The notes below the pieces were generated by a model, which worked only from the letters and a program-made list of their open reading frames with translations, searched no databases and was not told where the DNA came from. A DNA stretch of 64,000 nucleotides from Kribbella pratensis (GTDB taxonomy: Bacteria; Actinomycetota; Actinomycetes; Propionibacteriales; Kribbellaceae): assembly GCF_004366075.1 (NCBI RefSeq), contig NZ_SODU01000001.1, forward strand, positions 2,935,134 through 2,999,133, read 5' to 3'. Within the stretch, counting starts at the first letter, position 1, and the number at the start of each line of letters is the position of its first letter. Of this stretch, positions 30,312 through 41,270 are shown one piece after another. The position numbers and the translations under genes were made by a program.

Positions 30312-30361
30312 AAACCCCACCCACCACTTCCTGTCTCCACCGACCGGGGACACCCATGGGC

Positions 30362-30387
30362 TTGACTACACGATCGTGTAGTAGTTT
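30362..30387 (+). promoter_or_regulatory. Palindromic operator in the promoter of the TetR-ABC exporter operon
   Basis: Perfect 16-bp palindrome CTACACGATCGTGTAG at 30366-30381. It overlaps a -35-like TTGACT (30362-30367) upstream of the TetR gene. TetR repressors commonly bind such a site on their own promoter. A -10 box could not be fixed with certainty (TAGTTT at 30382 is too close). Confidence 0.65.
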
Positions 30388-30416
30388 GCTTTTGTGTGTA
30401 GGGAGAGGAGTTGGGA

Positions 30417-31019
30417 ATGGAGCGTCCGGCGGATGACTTGACGGCTCGGGCCCGGATTCGGGATGCGGCGATCCGGTTGTTCGGGGAGCGGGGGATCGAG
30501 GGAGCCTCGATCCGGGACATCGCGGCCGAGGCGGGGGTTTCGTCGGGGTTGGTGCGGCATCACTTCGGCTCGAAGGAGTCGTTGCGCGAGGCGTGTGACC
30601 GCTATGCGAAGGAGCGGATGCTCCAGATCGGCGCCGAGCTCACCCAGGACCACGACCTCAGCGGGCTCGATCCGCTGGCGCTGCACCCGGTCGCGTTCCC
30701 GCTGCAGCTCTACATCGTGCGTTCGATGATGGACGGTTCGGAGACCGCGACCGCGCTCTTCCTCGAGGGTGTCGACGCGGTCGAGGAGTGGACCACCAGC
30801 TACGGGATCAACCCCAAGGACCGGCGCGGGTACGCCGCCGCGCTGGCCGCGATCAAGCTCAGCGTGTTCGTGTTCCGCGACCAGGTCTCGAAGGCGCTCG
30901 GCGAGGACATCACCACAGCGGCGGGTTACAACCGGATCGGCCAGGCCTTGATGGAGGTCTTCACGATCCCGCTGCTCACCCAGGAACAAGTCGACAACAT
31001 GCGGAATCAGGAGAAGTGA
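30417..31019 (+). CDS. TetR/AcrR-family regulator of the downstream ABC exporter
   Basis: 200-aa repressor: N-terminal TetR helix-turn-helix ([22 protein letters not shown], about 34-55) and an all-helical ligand domain. Start ATG 30417 has AGGAG six bases upstream. The ABC ATPase gene starts three bases after its stop, so regulator, ATPase and permease form one unit, the usual layout for self-regulated antibiotic exporters. Inducer unknown. Confidence 0.92.
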   Translation: MERPADDLTARARIRDAAIRLFGERGIEGASIRDIAAEAGVSSGLVRHHFGSKESLREACDRYAKERMLQIGAELTQDHDLSGLDPLALHPVAFPLQLYIVRSMMDGSETATALFLEGVDAVEEWTTSYGINPKDRRGYAAALAAIKLSVFVFRDQVSKALGEDITTAAGYNRIGQALMEVFTIPLLTQEQVDNMRNQEK

Positions 31020-31021
31020 TC

Positions 31022-31918
31022 ATGCCGGCTGCGATCAGCACGGAAGGTCTGGTCAAGTCGTTCGGACGGACCTATGCCCTGGACGGTCTCGACCTCGCGG
31101 TGCGAACCGGTGAGGTGCACGGGTTCCTCGGCCCGAACGGCGCGGGGAAGACCACCACCATTCGCATCCTGCTCGGAATGACCCGGGCGGACGAGGGTAC
31201 GGCGCGGGTCCTGGACGGCGACCCGTGGTCGGACGCGACCGAGCTGCACCGGCGGCTCGCGTACGTGCCGGGTGACGTCACGCTGTGGCCGAATCTCTCC
31301 GGCGGCGAGGCGATCGACCTGCTCGGCCGGATGCGCGGCGGCGTGGACAAGAAGCGCAAGGCCGAGCTGCTCGAGCGTTTCGACCTCGATCCGCGGAAGA
31401 AGGCGCGCGCGTACTCGAAGGGCAACCGGCAGAAGGTCGCGCTGGTCGCCGCGTTCGCGTCCGACGTCGAGCTGCTGCTGCTCGACGAGCCGACGAGTGG
31501 GCTGGATCCGTTGATGGAGGAGGTCTTCCGCGAGGTCGTGCAGGAGATCAGCGACCGCGAAGGCCGGACCGTGTTGCTGTCCAGCCACATCCTGTCCGAG
31601 GTCGAGGCGCTGTGTGATCGCGTCACGATCATCCGGGCCGGCCGCGCCGTCGAGAGCGGCACGCTGAACGAGCTGCGCCACCTCACCCGTACGTCGATCC
31701 AGGCCGAGCTGGTCGGCCCGATGGACGGTCTGGCGCAGCTGAACGGCGTCCACGATCTGCAGGTCGACGACGGCCGCGTCCGCTTCGACGTCGACACGGA
31801 CGAGATCAACCCGGTACTGCGGCGTTTGACGGAGATCGGCGTACGGAGTCTCGTCAGCCAGCCGCCGTCGCTGGAGGAACTGTTCCTGCGGCTGTACGAA
31901 CCCGAGGCCGTGAAATGA
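31022..31918 (+). CDS. ABC exporter ATPase, DrrA type
   Basis: 298-aa ATPase with Walker A GPNGAGKT (37-44), signature YSKGNRQK (131-138, normal for this polyketide/antibiotic exporter class), Walker B LLLLDEP (151-157), the H-loop SSHIL, and a C-terminal extension closing with [11 protein letters not shown], typical of DrrA/NatA-like proteins. It pairs with the 528-aa permease that follows in an ATGA overlap. Likely substrates are hydrophobic drugs or lipids. Confidence 0.93.
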   Translation: MPAAISTEGLVKSFGRTYALDGLDLAVRTGEVHGFLGPNGAGKTTTIRILLGMTRADEGTARVLDGDPWSDATELHRRLAYVPGDVTLWPNLSGGEAIDLLGRMRGGVDKKRKAELLERFDLDPRKKARAYSKGNRQKVALVAAFASDVELLLLDEPTSGLDPLMEEVFREVVQEISDREGRTVLLSSHILSEVEALCDRVTIIRAGRAVESGTLNELRHLTRTSIQAELVGPMDGLAQLNGVHDLQVDDGRVRFDVDTDEINPVLRRLTEIGVRSLVSQPPSLEELFLRLYEPEAVK

Positions 31919-33501
31919 AGTCGCTGGCGGGTACCGGCGGCCTGATCCGGCTGATCCTGCGCCGCGACCGCGTCGTACTGCCGCTGTGGATCGTACTGCT
32001 CGTGGCGATCTCGGTGAGCTACGTGCAGGAGTACGGCGACCTGTTCCCGACACCGGAGTCGCGGGTCAAGTACGCGGGCAACGCCGGCTTCATCACCCTG
32101 TACGGCGAACTTTCCGGGCCGAGCCTTGGCGAGTTCGTCACCTGGCGACTCGGCTTCGTACCGGTGATGATCGGTCTGATCAGCCTGCTCACGGTCATCC
32201 GGCACACCCGCGTCGAGGAGGAGTCCGGGCGGCGCGAGTTGCTTGGGGCAACTGTCGTCGGGCGGCATGCGCAGCTCGCGGCGGCCCTCACCACGGTCCT
32301 CGGTGCGAACCTCGTGCTCGCCGTACTGCTTGCCCTCGGCATGCACAGTCAGGACCTGCCACTGTCCGGGTCGGTTGCCATCGGCCTCGTCTATGCGGGC
32401 ACCGGGTGGTTCTTCGCGGCGGTTGGTGCGGTCGCGGCGCAGTTGACTGCGAGCGCTGGTACTGCGCGTGGGATCGCGATCGGTGTGCTCGGAGGGGCTT
32501 ATGTACTGCGGGCCGCTGGGGACACCAGCGCGCATACGGATGGCCCGCTCGCGTGGTTGTCCTACGTGTCGCCGATCGGTTGGGCGCAGCGGATCCACCC
32601 ATATGCCCAGAACCGCTGGTGGTTGGCGGTCGTCCTACTGGCGGTCACCGTTCTGCTGGTGGCTGTTGCGGTGAGTCTCGCTGTGCGGCGGGATGTGGGG
32701 GCGGGGATTCTGGCGGATCGGCTCGGTCCTGCGGATGGGACGCTCGGGTCGCCGCTCGGGTTGGCGTGGCGTCTGCACCGCGGGCTGCTCGCCGCGTGGA
32801 CGGTCGGATTCGCCTTGCTGGGCTTGCTTTTCGGCGGGGTCGCCGAGGGCGTCGGCGACATGATGCGCGACGACCCGGGCATCCAGGAGATGTTCCAGCG
32901 GCTGGGCGGCGCGGCCGGGTTGATCGACTCGTTCCTGGCCGGCGTGATGACGCTCGTCGGCCTGATCGCCTCGGCGTACGCCGTCCAGGCGACGTTGCGG
33001 ATGCGGGTCGAGGAGAGCAGCGGGCGCGTCGAGCCGGTCCTGGCGACTGCGACCAGTCGCTGGCAATGGGCCGCGAGCCATCTTGTGTTCAGCCTGCTGG
33101 GTCCGGCTGTCGCGCTGCTCGCCGCCGGCGTGGCCGAAGGGCTTGCGTACGGCGTGGCGATCGGTGATGTGGGTGGACAGTTGCCGCGACTGATCGGTGC
33201 GGCGCTCGCGCAGTTGCCGGCCGTCTGGGTACTGGCCGCGATCGCGGTCGCGATCATCGGGTTCTTCCCGCAGGCCTCGATGGCGTCCTGGGCCGGACCG
33301 ACGGTGTGCATCCTGATCGGCCTGGTGAGCGCCGGCGTCAGCACCGCCGACTGGATCCGCGACATCTCGCCGTTCACCCATCTTCCGTCGCTACCGGGCG
33401 GCTCGGTGTCGGCCGGTCCGTTCCTCGTCCTGCTCGCGATCGCGCTCCTCGTCGGCGTCGCCGGCCTGGTCGGGCTTCGTCGACGGGATCTGCCGGCGTA
33501 G
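31915..33501 (+). CDS. ABC exporter permease, antibiotic exporter type (12 membrane segments)
   Basis: 528-aa permease with two homologous halves, about six hydrophobic segments each, without FtsX-like extracellular domains. It matches the exporter-of-polyketide-antibiotics family that pairs with a single DrrA-like ATPase. The second half starts around residue 290 ([21 protein letters not shown]). Coupled to the ATPase by ATGA overlap. Substrate unknown; control by the TetR gene is likely. Confidence 0.9.
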   Translation: MKSLAGTGGLIRLILRRDRVVLPLWIVLLVAISVSYVQEYGDLFPTPESRVKYAGNAGFITLYGELSGPSLGEFVTWRLGFVPVMIGLISLLTVIRHTRVEEESGRRELLGATVVGRHAQLAAALTTVLGANLVLAVLLALGMHSQDLPLSGSVAIGLVYAGTGWFFAAVGAVAAQLTASAGTARGIAIGVLGGAYVLRAAGDTSAHTDGPLAWLSYVSPIGWAQRIHPYAQNRWWLAVVLLAVTVLLVAVAVSLAVRRDVGAGILADRLGPADGTLGSPLGLAWRLHRGLLAAWTVGFALLGLLFGGVAEGVGDMMRDDPGIQEMFQRLGGAAGLIDSFLAGVMTLVGLIASAYAVQATLRMRVEESSGRVEPVLATATSRWQWAASHLVFSLLGPAVALLAAGVAEGLAYGVAIGDVGGQLPRLIGAALAQLPAVWVLAAIAVAIIGFFPQASMASWAGPTVCILIGLVSAGVSTADWIRDISPFTHLPSLPGGSVSAGPFLVLLAIALLVGVAGLVGLRRRDLPA

Positions 33502-33539
33502 CGTGTCGAGAGTCGGCGGCCGGCTCCGACGTACCCGAT

Positions 33540-34303
33540 ATGAGACGAGCCATTGCCGACACAACTGCCCTTCCGCCGGTCGTCGACCGGGAGACGTTCG
33601 ACGCGGGACTCCAGGCACTGAGGGCCCGCGAGAAGGCACACACCCGCGAGGGCGATGCGATCGCCGCGGAACGCAGGCGGCTGCCGATGGTCGAGGTCGA
33701 TGCGAGCGTCACGGTGACCGGTCCGGACGGGCCGGTCACCCTGCTCGACGCGTTCGACGGCCGTAAGCAGCTGCTCGCGTACTACTACATGTGGCACACG
33801 GGTCACCCAGCCGCGGAGCAGTGCCAGGGGTGCACGTGGTGCACCGGGCAGGTCCAGGAGATCTCGTACCTGCACTCACGGGACATCACCTTCGCAGTCT
33901 TCTGCCAAGGCCCGTACGCCGAGAGCCGTGCGTACCGCGACTTCATGGGCTGGACCATGCCGTGGTCTCCGCTCTCGGCTCCCTGGACCAACTGCTGACC
34001 GGACGCAACATCGGACAGATGTACCTCATCTCGTACGTGCGCCAGGCCGACCGCGTCTACGAGACGTACTGGACGACCATGCGTGGCGTCGAGGTGATGG
34101 ACAACAACTACGCGCTGATGGACCTGACGGTCTATGGGCGGCAGGAGCCGTACGAAGACTCTCCGGACGGCTGGCCGCGGCAGTGGGCCACCGAGGAGCC
34201 CAAGCTCCCGAAGACCATCCACGGCCGTCCGATCGCCCAGTGGTCGCGGATCGAGGCGGGCCGCGACGACGATCTCAGCGGCGGGCGTTCCGGGACCAGC
34301 TGA
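33540..34303 (+). pseudogene. DUF899 (thioredoxin-like) gene broken by a one-base deletion
   Basis: The reading starting at ATG 33540 gives a DUF899 N-terminal part (TTALPPVVDRETFDAG, YYMWHTG, CQGCTWCTG, RDFMGWTMPW) and stops at 33998. The rest of the family (SLDQLLTGRNIG, YVRQADRVYETYWTTMRG, MDNNYALMDLTVYGRQEPYEDS) continues in another phase to 34303. The junction is at TGG-TCTCC (33963-33970). One added base there (TGG TAC TCC, Trp-Tyr-Ser, as often in the family) would restore one 255-residue frame. So it is a recent frameshift or a sequencing error. DUF899 proteins are thioredoxin-fold proteins of unknown role. The 3' end overlaps the convergent DUF1206 gene by 29 bases. Confidence 0.8.
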
Positions 34304-35042
34304 AGCAGTAGACGCCGAAGGCTGCGATGCCGGCCGCCAGTACGGTCAGCAGGACCGGGCCGGACGGTTGGTCCTTGATCGTGTGCAGCGCCGTGTCGAG
34401 ACCGCCGGCCTTCTGCGGGTCGTAGTCGATCGCCGCCCAGCCGAACAGCACACCGACCACGACGAACGCGATCCCCTTCGCGAAGTACCCGATCCGGCCC
34501 AGCAGGATGGTCACCTCCGAGACACCGCCGACCAGGTCCTCGGTGAACTTCTTCGTGATCGCCTTGTACCCCTGATAGCAGCCGATCCCGATGATCGCGA
34601 CCCCGACGGCGACGATCAGGACCCGGCCCCCGCCGTGCGCCATCAGCCGGGCGGAAACCGTACGCTCCTGGCCGCCGCTCGAACTGCCGGAGCCGACAGC
34701 GACCTTCACCGCGCTCACACCGAGCACGAGGTAGACGATCGCGCGGCCCACCGAGGACACCTTCTTGTGCAGGTCCAGATATCCCCACCCGAGCTCCAGA
34801 ACCCGCCACACGACCAGTGCGAACAGTCCGATCGCGACGATCCACAACAGCACACCGCCCAGTGGTTTGCCGGCCAGCTCCCGCAGAGCGCCTTGCTGCG
34901 AGGCCTCCTGCGACGATTTGCCGAAGGCGAGTTGCAGGGCGATCCAGGCGACCAGCAGGTGTACGACGCCGTACGCGACCAGGCCGGTCGTGATCGCCAT
35001 GCCATACGTCTTGCTGTAGCGGACTTCTTGGGCGTTGTTCAC
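34275..35042 (-). CDS. DUF1206 membrane protein
   Basis: 255-aa integral membrane protein with three DUF1206 repeats, each about 70 residues and two helices with a conserved Tyr-Gly/Gly pattern (GLVAYGVVHLLVAW, GRAIVYLVLGVSAVK, GYFAKGIAFVVVGVLFG). Function is unknown. GTG 35042 is the only reasonable start. It stands at the far edge of the accessory block, 69 bases before the SpoIIM gene on the same strand. Confidence 0.88.
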   Translation of the reverse strand: MNNAQEVRYSKTYGMAITTGLVAYGVVHLLVAWIALQLAFGKSSQEASQQGALRELAGKPLGGVLLWIVAIGLFALVVWRVLELGWGYLDLHKKVSSVGRAIVYLVLGVSAVKVAVGSGSSSGGQERTVSARLMAHGGGRVLIVAVGVAIIGIGCYQGYKAITKKFTEDLVGGVSEVTILLGRIGYFAKGIAFVVVGVLFGWAAIDYDPQKAGGLDTALHTIKDQPSGPVLLTVLAAGIAAFGVYCFSWSRNARR

Positions 35043-35061
35043 GCTCTGACCGGTGCCCAGT

Positions 35062-35115
35062 GCAGAAACGGTCGGGCAGAAACGGTCGGGCAGGCGGTCG
35101 GGCAGAAACGGTCAG
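35062..35115. repeat. Short tandem repeat, 14-base unit, about four copies
   Basis: Unit GCAGAAACGGTCGG at 35062-35075 and 35076-35089, a shortened copy (GCAGGCGGTCGG) at 35090-35101, and GCAGAAACGGTCAG at 35102-35115. It fills the gap between the SpoIIM-like gene and the DUF1206 gene and overlaps the stop codon of the former. Confidence 0.85.
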
Positions 35116-36107
35116 GCGGAGACGGGTGCGGTGGCCTCGCGGTCCGATTCGTCGATGTCGCCGTACTCGCCCTGGCGGTGAGCTCGACGGCCGAGGGTCC
35201 AGACGTAGGTGAAGAACGCCAGCTCGGCGAGGATGCCGATGGTGATGCGGACCGGGCCGGGCAGGAACGGTGTGACGAACGCTTCGATCAGCCCGGTGAC
35301 GAGGAGGACCGCGGCGAGGCCGATCGCCATACCGACGGTGGCGCGGCCGGTCCGGGCGACGGACTGCATGCGGGTGCGTGGCCCCGGTACGACCCAGGAC
35401 CAGCCGAGACGCAGGCCGGCCGCGGTCGCGACGAACACCGTGGTCAGCTCGAGGAGACCGTGCGGGGTGATCAGGCTGAAGAACAGACCGCCCTTGTCGT
35501 GGCTGATCATCAGCCCAGCGCTGAGGCCGAGGTTGAGCGCGTTGTCCCAGAGGATGAAGACGGACGGAATCAGCAGGATGCCGAGTGCCAGTACGGCGGC
35601 ACTGATCGTGGCGTTGTTGATCCAGACACGGAGTGCGAAGTCCTGTGCGGGGTTCTCCGAGTAGTACGACTCGAAGTCGTGCTCGACGAGCTGCTTGATC
35701 TGGTCCGGCGTACCGATCGAGTCCACCACCTCCGGGTGCGCCAGCACCCGCCAGGCGGTCCAGGCCGCGACCAGGTAGAAGAGCAGACCGATGGTGACCC
35801 ACCAGCGTCTGGACGCGTAGAGCGCGGCCGGGAAGCTGACCAGGAAGTACTTCGAGATGTCACGCCAGACGGGTGCCTGCGCACCTGTCACGGCACCTCG
35901 CGCGTCGGCGATCAGCCCGGACAGGCGACCGATCGACACCGGATCCGCTCCGGCTGCTCGCAGCGCGGCCAGGTGGGTGCCGACGCGCTGGTAGAGCACT
36001 ACGAGCTCTTCGGCCTCCGCACCGGACAGGCGGCGCTGGCGACGGGTCAGGTAGGCCAGGCGGTCCCACTGCGGCTGGTGCACCGAGACAAACGCTTCTA
36101 CGTCCAC
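35112..36107 (-). CDS. SpoIIM-family membrane protein (stage II sporulation protein M)
   Basis: 331-aa membrane protein with about six hydrophobic segments and the C-terminal DUF95/SpoIIM region. The start is GTG 36107 because AGGAGG sits seven bases upstream; a GTG two codons earlier is only one base from it. In non-sporulating actinobacteria the role is unknown; in Bacillus SpoIIM takes part in engulfment. Homologues travel with moxR, DUF58 and RDD genes. Divergent from the RDD gene across 81 bases. Confidence 0.88.
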   Translation of the reverse strand: MDVEAFVSVHQPQWDRLAYLTRRQRRLSGAEAEELVVLYQRVGTHLAALRAAGADPVSIGRLSGLIADARGAVTGAQAPVWRDISKYFLVSFPAALYASRRWWVTIGLLFYLVAAWTAWRVLAHPEVVDSIGTPDQIKQLVEHDFESYYSENPAQDFALRVWINNATISAAVLALGILLIPSVFILWDNALNLGLSAGLMISHDKGGLFFSLITPHGLLELTTVFVATAAGLRLGWSWVVPGPRTRMQSVARTGRATVGMAIGLAAVLLVTGLIEAFVTPFLPGPVRITIGILAELAFFTYVWTLGRRAHRQGEYGDIDESDREATAPVSA

Positions 36108-36188
36108 CGCCACACCTCCTCCACCCGACTGGTGGCAGACTAACCGGACCGAGTGTCTACCGTGTCTACAGGGGGAGGGGGCGGCGAA

Positions 36189-37187
36189 GTGTCTCAGCTG
36201 GTCACCGGCGAAGCGGTTGTCCTCCAGGTGCGGATCGCCCGGATGCCGACGCGGGCCCTGGCGTGTGCGATCGACATGGCGCTACAGGGCATCGTGCTGA
36301 CCGTACTGCTCGCGTTGCTGGCCGGGTTCCTGTTCGGGAGCGAGTCCAGTGAGGCGTTGGCGGTGGCGCTGATCTTCATCGTCGTACTGCTCGTGGTGGT
36401 CGGCTATCGGGTCGTGATGGAGACGCTCACCCGGGGGCGGACGCTGGGCAAGATGGTGCTCGGGCTGAAGGTGGTGCGCGACGACGGCAGCTCGATCCGG
36501 TTCCGGCACGCGCTGGTGCGGACGCTGATGTGGTTCTTCGTCGACTTCGCGCCGTGGTTCGCGGCCTGCCCGGGAATCGTGGCGAGCCTGATGAACAAGC
36601 AGGGCAAGCGGATCGGGGACATGGTCGCCGGTACGGTCGTCATTCGCGAACGGCACCAGTCGATGGCGTCACCGCCGCTGTTCGTCCCCGGCCACCTGGT
36701 CCAGTGGGCGCAATCGCTCGAACTGTCTCGGCTGTCCGACGAACTCGCCAACGCGGCCCGCGACTACCTGTCCCGGTACGCCGAGCTCCTCCCCGGCGCA
36801 CAACACGCCCTCGGCGAGGCACTGGCCGCCCGCGTAGCCGCGGTCATCGCCCCCGCACCGCCGACCCAGATCATCGCGCCCGCCTACCTCTCCGCCGTAC
36901 TCGCCGAACGCCGCCGCCGCGAACTCAACCGCCTCTCCACCCAACGCCCCACCCCAACCGGCCCCTTCGCCCCCAACCCGTACGCCGCCCCCGCCGCCCC
37001 CGCGCCGTCGTACGCAGTACCCGCCGGCCCGTTCGCCCCGCCCAGCCCGTACGGCGTCCTCCCGCCGCCCCCACCCACCGCGGGCCCGTTCGCCCCGCCC
37101 GCCCCACCGTCAGCAACCCGCCCCGCGACGGTGAACGCCCAAGGCTGGGCCGCCCCAGGCAGCAACGAGTCAGATCGGTGGTCCTGA
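36189..37187 (+). CDS. RDD-family membrane protein with proline-rich tail
   Basis: 332-aa protein: RDD domain (about 20-165) with two or three membrane segments, the Arg- and Asp-bearing motif RMPTRALACAIDM, and the GKMVLGLKVV-like motif of the family; then a helical cytoplasmic linker and a Pro/Ala-rich tail with three GPFAP repeats. GTG 36189 is chosen for the long G-rich ribosome site seven bases upstream. It is divergent from SpoIIM and, with it, belongs to the moxR gene set. RDD proteins may act in ion or envelope homeostasis, but that is unproven. Confidence 0.85.
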   Translation: MSQLVTGEAVVLQVRIARMPTRALACAIDMALQGIVLTVLLALLAGFLFGSESSEALAVALIFIVVLLVVVGYRVVMETLTRGRTLGKMVLGLKVVRDDGSSIRFRHALVRTLMWFFVDFAPWFAACPGIVASLMNKQGKRIGDMVAGTVVIRERHQSMASPPLFVPGHLVQWAQSLELSRLSDELANAARDYLSRYAELLPGAQHALGEALAARVAAVIAPAPPTQIIAPAYLSAVLAERRRRELNRLSTQRPTPTGPFAPNPYAAPAAPAPSYAVPAGPFAPPSPYGVLPPPPPTAGPFAPPAPPSATRPATVNAQGWAAPGSNESDRWS

Positions 37188-37195
37188 ACGCAAGC

Positions 37196-37240
37196 AAACC
37201 CCCTCCGAACGGCCATTTCCGACCGTTGGGAGGGGGTTTT
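37196..37240. terminator. Intrinsic terminator between RDD gene and ahcY
   Basis: AAACCCCCTCC (37196-37206) pairs with GGAGGGGGTTT (37229-37239), with an inner AACGG/CCGTT pairing, followed by TTTTG. It serves the RDD gene and, read on the other strand, ahcY. Confidence 0.85.
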
Positions 37241-37258
37241 GTCTGCGTAGCGGTCCGC

Positions 37259-38695
<1,437 letters not shown>

Positions 38696-38776
38696 GCCGC
38701 TCCCCTGAAGACAGTGATTGGTTCGTGCTGAGCCTAGAGGGCCGAGCCACGCGGTTTGATCGCTCCAGGCGCATTT

Positions 38777-38793
38777 TTGACACCGAAATGTCA
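38777..38793 (+). promoter_or_regulatory. MerR gene promoter with palindrome
   Basis: TTGACA (38777-38782) is a -35 box and TGACA-CCGAAA-TGTCA (38778-38793) an inverted repeat overlapping it. A -10-like TGCTAT at 38801 abuts the ATG at 38805, so the message would be leaderless or the true start is a little downstream. Confidence 0.5.
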
Positions 38794-38804
38794 GGATTGA
38801 TGCT

Positions 38805-39164
38805 ATGCGCATCACCGAGGCCGCTCGCCAACTGGGTACCACTCCGCGCATGCTGCGCTACCGGGAGGCACTGGGGTTGCTCCCCCGCTCCCGTTCCGAA
38901 CACACGGCGCAGCGCCAGTACGACGAACGCGACCTGGCCGCCGTCCAGCTCGCGCTCGACCTCGAACGCCGGTACGACGTGACCCCGGCCGCGCTCGCCT
39001 TCGCACTGAGAGCGCTCGCCGAACCGTCCGTGGCCGCGGACATCCGCAACCTCGGGTACCGCACCGGCCGCCTCACCGCCCCACCCACCCAGGCCCAGAT
39101 CGACCGCGACCGCGCGCTCAGATGGCTGGGACGATCCGGCGTACTGCCCCCGAAACCGCGTTAA
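38805..39164 (+). CDS. Small MerR-family transcriptional regulator
   Basis: 119-aa protein: N-terminal MerR winged helix ([21 protein letters not shown], with the LRYRE motif), then a helical stretch and a short tail without effector domain or metal cysteines. Dimerisation would rest on the short helix. Convergent with the MFS gene; the stops overlap by three bases. Divergent from ahcY, so it might regulate methionine-cycle genes, but nothing proves it. Confidence 0.85.
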   Translation: MRITEAARQLGTTPRMLRYREALGLLPRSRSEHTAQRQYDERDLAAVQLALDLERRYDVTPAALAFALRALAEPSVAADIRNLGYRTGRLTAPPTQAQIDRDRALRWLGRSGVLPPKPR

Positions 39165-40543
39165 CTGCAGACCGCTGCGGGTTTGCGCAGCCGCAGGGCG
39201 AACAGCAACGTCAAGACGATCCCCGCACCAATCACGAACACGGTGGTACGGATCCCGTCCGCAGCCGCCAGCCGCAGCTCTTCACCAACAAGCCCCGACG
39301 TGTGCGCGTTGGCCACCAGCACCAGTACGGCGAGCCCCACCGACGCACCGATCCCCGAACTGGTCGACACCAGGCCCGACGCGACCCCCTGCTTCCGGTC
39401 GGGCACCCCGGTGGCCGCGGCGATGAACATCATCGTGAACACCGCGCCGTCCCCGATACTCACCAGCACGAGGCCCGGGACGAGCACGACGTACGACCCA
39501 TCGGCCGACAGGCCGAGCCCCAGGACCACCGCTCCGGCAGCTCCGACCGCCAGCGCAGTGAGCAACGTACGGCGCAACCCGAAACGAGTTACCGCCTGCC
39601 CGGCGATCGTCGACCCGGCCACGACCACTGCGGTGGGGAGCAGAAATCCCAAACCGGTCTGCAACGGGTCGTACCCACGCACGTCCTGGAAGTAGAGGGA
39701 CAGGAAGTACAGCAGCGACCCGAACGTCGCCATGAACAGGAACGCGATCACCAGCGCCACGACAAGGACCCGGTTCCTCAGCAGGTTCGGTGGAACCAGT
39801 GGATCCGGACTGCGCCGTTCGATCCCGACGAAGGCCACCAGCAGGACAACCGCGATCACAGAGATCCCGACGAGGATGCTCCAGTCGAGCGCCGGACCTT
39901 GCACCAGCGCGAACACCAGCAAGGTGACCGCGCCGGTCGCCGTCAACGCCCCTGGCAGGTCGAACAACCGACGGACCTCCGGACGCCCGCCATCCAGCAG
40001 CGGCACAGCGAGGAGCAGCGCTACACCGACCAAAGGCAGGTTGACGAAGAACACCGCCTCCCAACCGAACAACCGGGTCAGTGCACCACCGAGCAGTACG
40101 CCGATCACCAGACCAGCCGCCCCTGACCCACCCCAGATGCCGAGTGCGCGGTTCCGGTCGCGGCCCTCCACGAACATGGTGTTGATGATCGCCAGCGTGC
40201 TCGGGAACACCAGTGCGCCACCAAGTCCCTGGACCGCCCGCGCGGTCAACTGCCAGGCCGGTCCGGTCGCCAGACCACCGGCCAGCGACGCAACGCCGTA
40301 CAGCGCAAGGCCGGTCATCAGCATCCGCCTCCGCCCGAGCACATCGGCAGCGCGGCCGCCGAACAGCAGGAAGCCGCTCGAGGCGATCGCGTAGGCGCTG
40401 ATCACCGACTGCAGAGTGTGCGCGGAGTATCCGAGCTCGCGCCCGATCTCCGGGAGTGCGACGACGACGATGTACTGATCCAGCGACACGATCAGCATCG
40501 CGAACGACAACAGCGCGAGCGCCGCGGACTTCCTCCGGTCCAT
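39161..40543 (-). CDS. MFS drug exporter (DHA2 type)
   Basis: 460-aa major-facilitator transporter. [18 protein letters not shown] at the first segment, the loop motif [13 protein letters not shown] and the motif [19 protein letters not shown] are typical of the DHA2 (EmrB/QacA) group, although length fits 12-14 segments. Probable drug or metabolite efflux by proton antiport. Divergent from a TetR gene with two palindromes in between, the standard arrangement for repressor-controlled efflux. Confidence 0.9.
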   Translation of the reverse strand: MDRRKSAALALLSFAMLIVSLDQYIVVVALPEIGRELGYSAHTLQSVISAYAIASSGFLLFGGRAADVLGRRRMLMTGLALYGVASLAGGLATGPAWQLTARAVQGLGGALVFPSTLAIINTMFVEGRDRNRALGIWGGSGAAGLVIGVLLGGALTRLFGWEAVFFVNLPLVGVALLLAVPLLDGGRPEVRRLFDLPGALTATGAVTLLVFALVQGPALDWSILVGISVIAVVLLVAFVGIERRSPDPLVPPNLLRNRVLVVALVIAFLFMATFGSLLYFLSLYFQDVRGYDPLQTGLGFLLPTAVVVAGSTIAGQAVTRFGLRRTLLTALAVGAAGAVVLGLGLSADGSYVVLVPGLVLVSIGDGAVFTMMFIAAATGVPDRKQGVASGLVSTSSGIGASVGLAVLVLVANAHTSGLVGEELRLAAADGIRTTVFVIGAGIVLTLLFALRLRKPAAVCS

Positions 40544-40565
40544 GACTCCTCCTCAGGGATAATCC

Positions 40566-40603
40566 GAACTGTACGGAACAGTTCAGATGAACTCAACCGT
40601 TCA
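40566..40603. promoter_or_regulatory. Two TetR-type palindromes between MFS and TetR genes
   Basis: GAACTGT-ACGGA-ACAGTTC (40566-40584, perfect 7-base arms) and TGAAC-TCAACC-GTTCA (40588-40603, perfect 5-base arms). Both share the GAAC/GTTC core and could control both divergent genes. Confidence 0.65.
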
Positions 40604-40631
40604 GTTCAGATATTTGCTAGACTCCTGGATC

Positions 40632-41270
40632 GTGGCGAAGTCAGCTCCGCGGGAGCTCACCGGTGACCGGGCGGCGCGCAAACGGGAGGCGATCATCCCG
40701 GCCGCGCGGGCCGCGTTCGTCCGGGACGGGTTCGACGCCTCGGTGGACTCGATCGCGGCCGAGGCAGGCGTGTCGAAGGTGACCGTCTACAACCACTACG
40801 GCACCAAGGAAACGCTGTTCACGGCCGTCATCGGCGACGCGCTCGAGGGTGCGCTGGCCGAGGTCATCGCCGGTACGGCGCAGCGCCTGGCGGAGTCCGA
40901 CGACCTCCGCGCCGCGCTCAAGTGGACCGCAAGGGCTTGGGTCACCAGCATGACGCAGCCCGACATGCTGGCGCTGCGCCAGCTCGTCACCAGCGAGGTG
41001 CGGCGCTTCCCCGAGCTCGGCACCGCCTGGCGCGAGCACGGGCCGGACAGAGCCCGCCCCACTCTCGCGGCGGCCTTCGAGCGCCTGATCGCGGCCGGCC
41101 GTCTGACCATGCCCGACGTGGACACCGCGATCCTCCAGCTGTACGCACTGGTCCTCTACCCGCACCTGGTCCACAGCACGTACGGCGCCACCCTCGACGA
41201 GCACACCACCGGCAAACTCATCGAGACCGGCGTCGAGATGTTCCTGCAGTACTACGCGTACCGCGACTAG
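40632..41270 (+). CDS. TetR/AcrR-family repressor of the divergent MFS gene
   Basis: 212-aa repressor with an N-terminal TetR helix-turn-helix ([20 protein letters not shown], about 36-55) and the AefR-like helical domain (WTARAWVTSM, LRQLVTSEVRRFPELG). GTG 40632 is chosen because the longer frame starts inside the palindromes. The stop lies inside a large inverted repeat (41266-41307). Confidence 0.9.
   Translation: MAKSAPRELTGDRAARKREAIIPAARAAFVRDGFDASVDSIAAEAGVSKVTVYNHYGTKETLFTAVIGDALEGALAEVIAGTAQRLAESDDLRAALKWTARAWVTSMTQPDMLALRQLVTSEVRRFPELGTAWREHGPDRARPTLAAAFERLIAAGRLTMPDVDTAILQLYALVLYPHLVHSTYGATLDEHTTGKLIETGVEMFLQYYAYRD

Noticed and set aside
21442-35042. Accessory block as a prophage or integrative element
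   Set aside because: No integrase, transposase, phage gene or tRNA edge was seen; base composition looks like the surroundings.
38696-38804. Possible SAH or SAM riboswitch before ahcY
   Set aside because: The gap to the MerR gene is only 109 bases and no conserved riboswitch core could be recognised.
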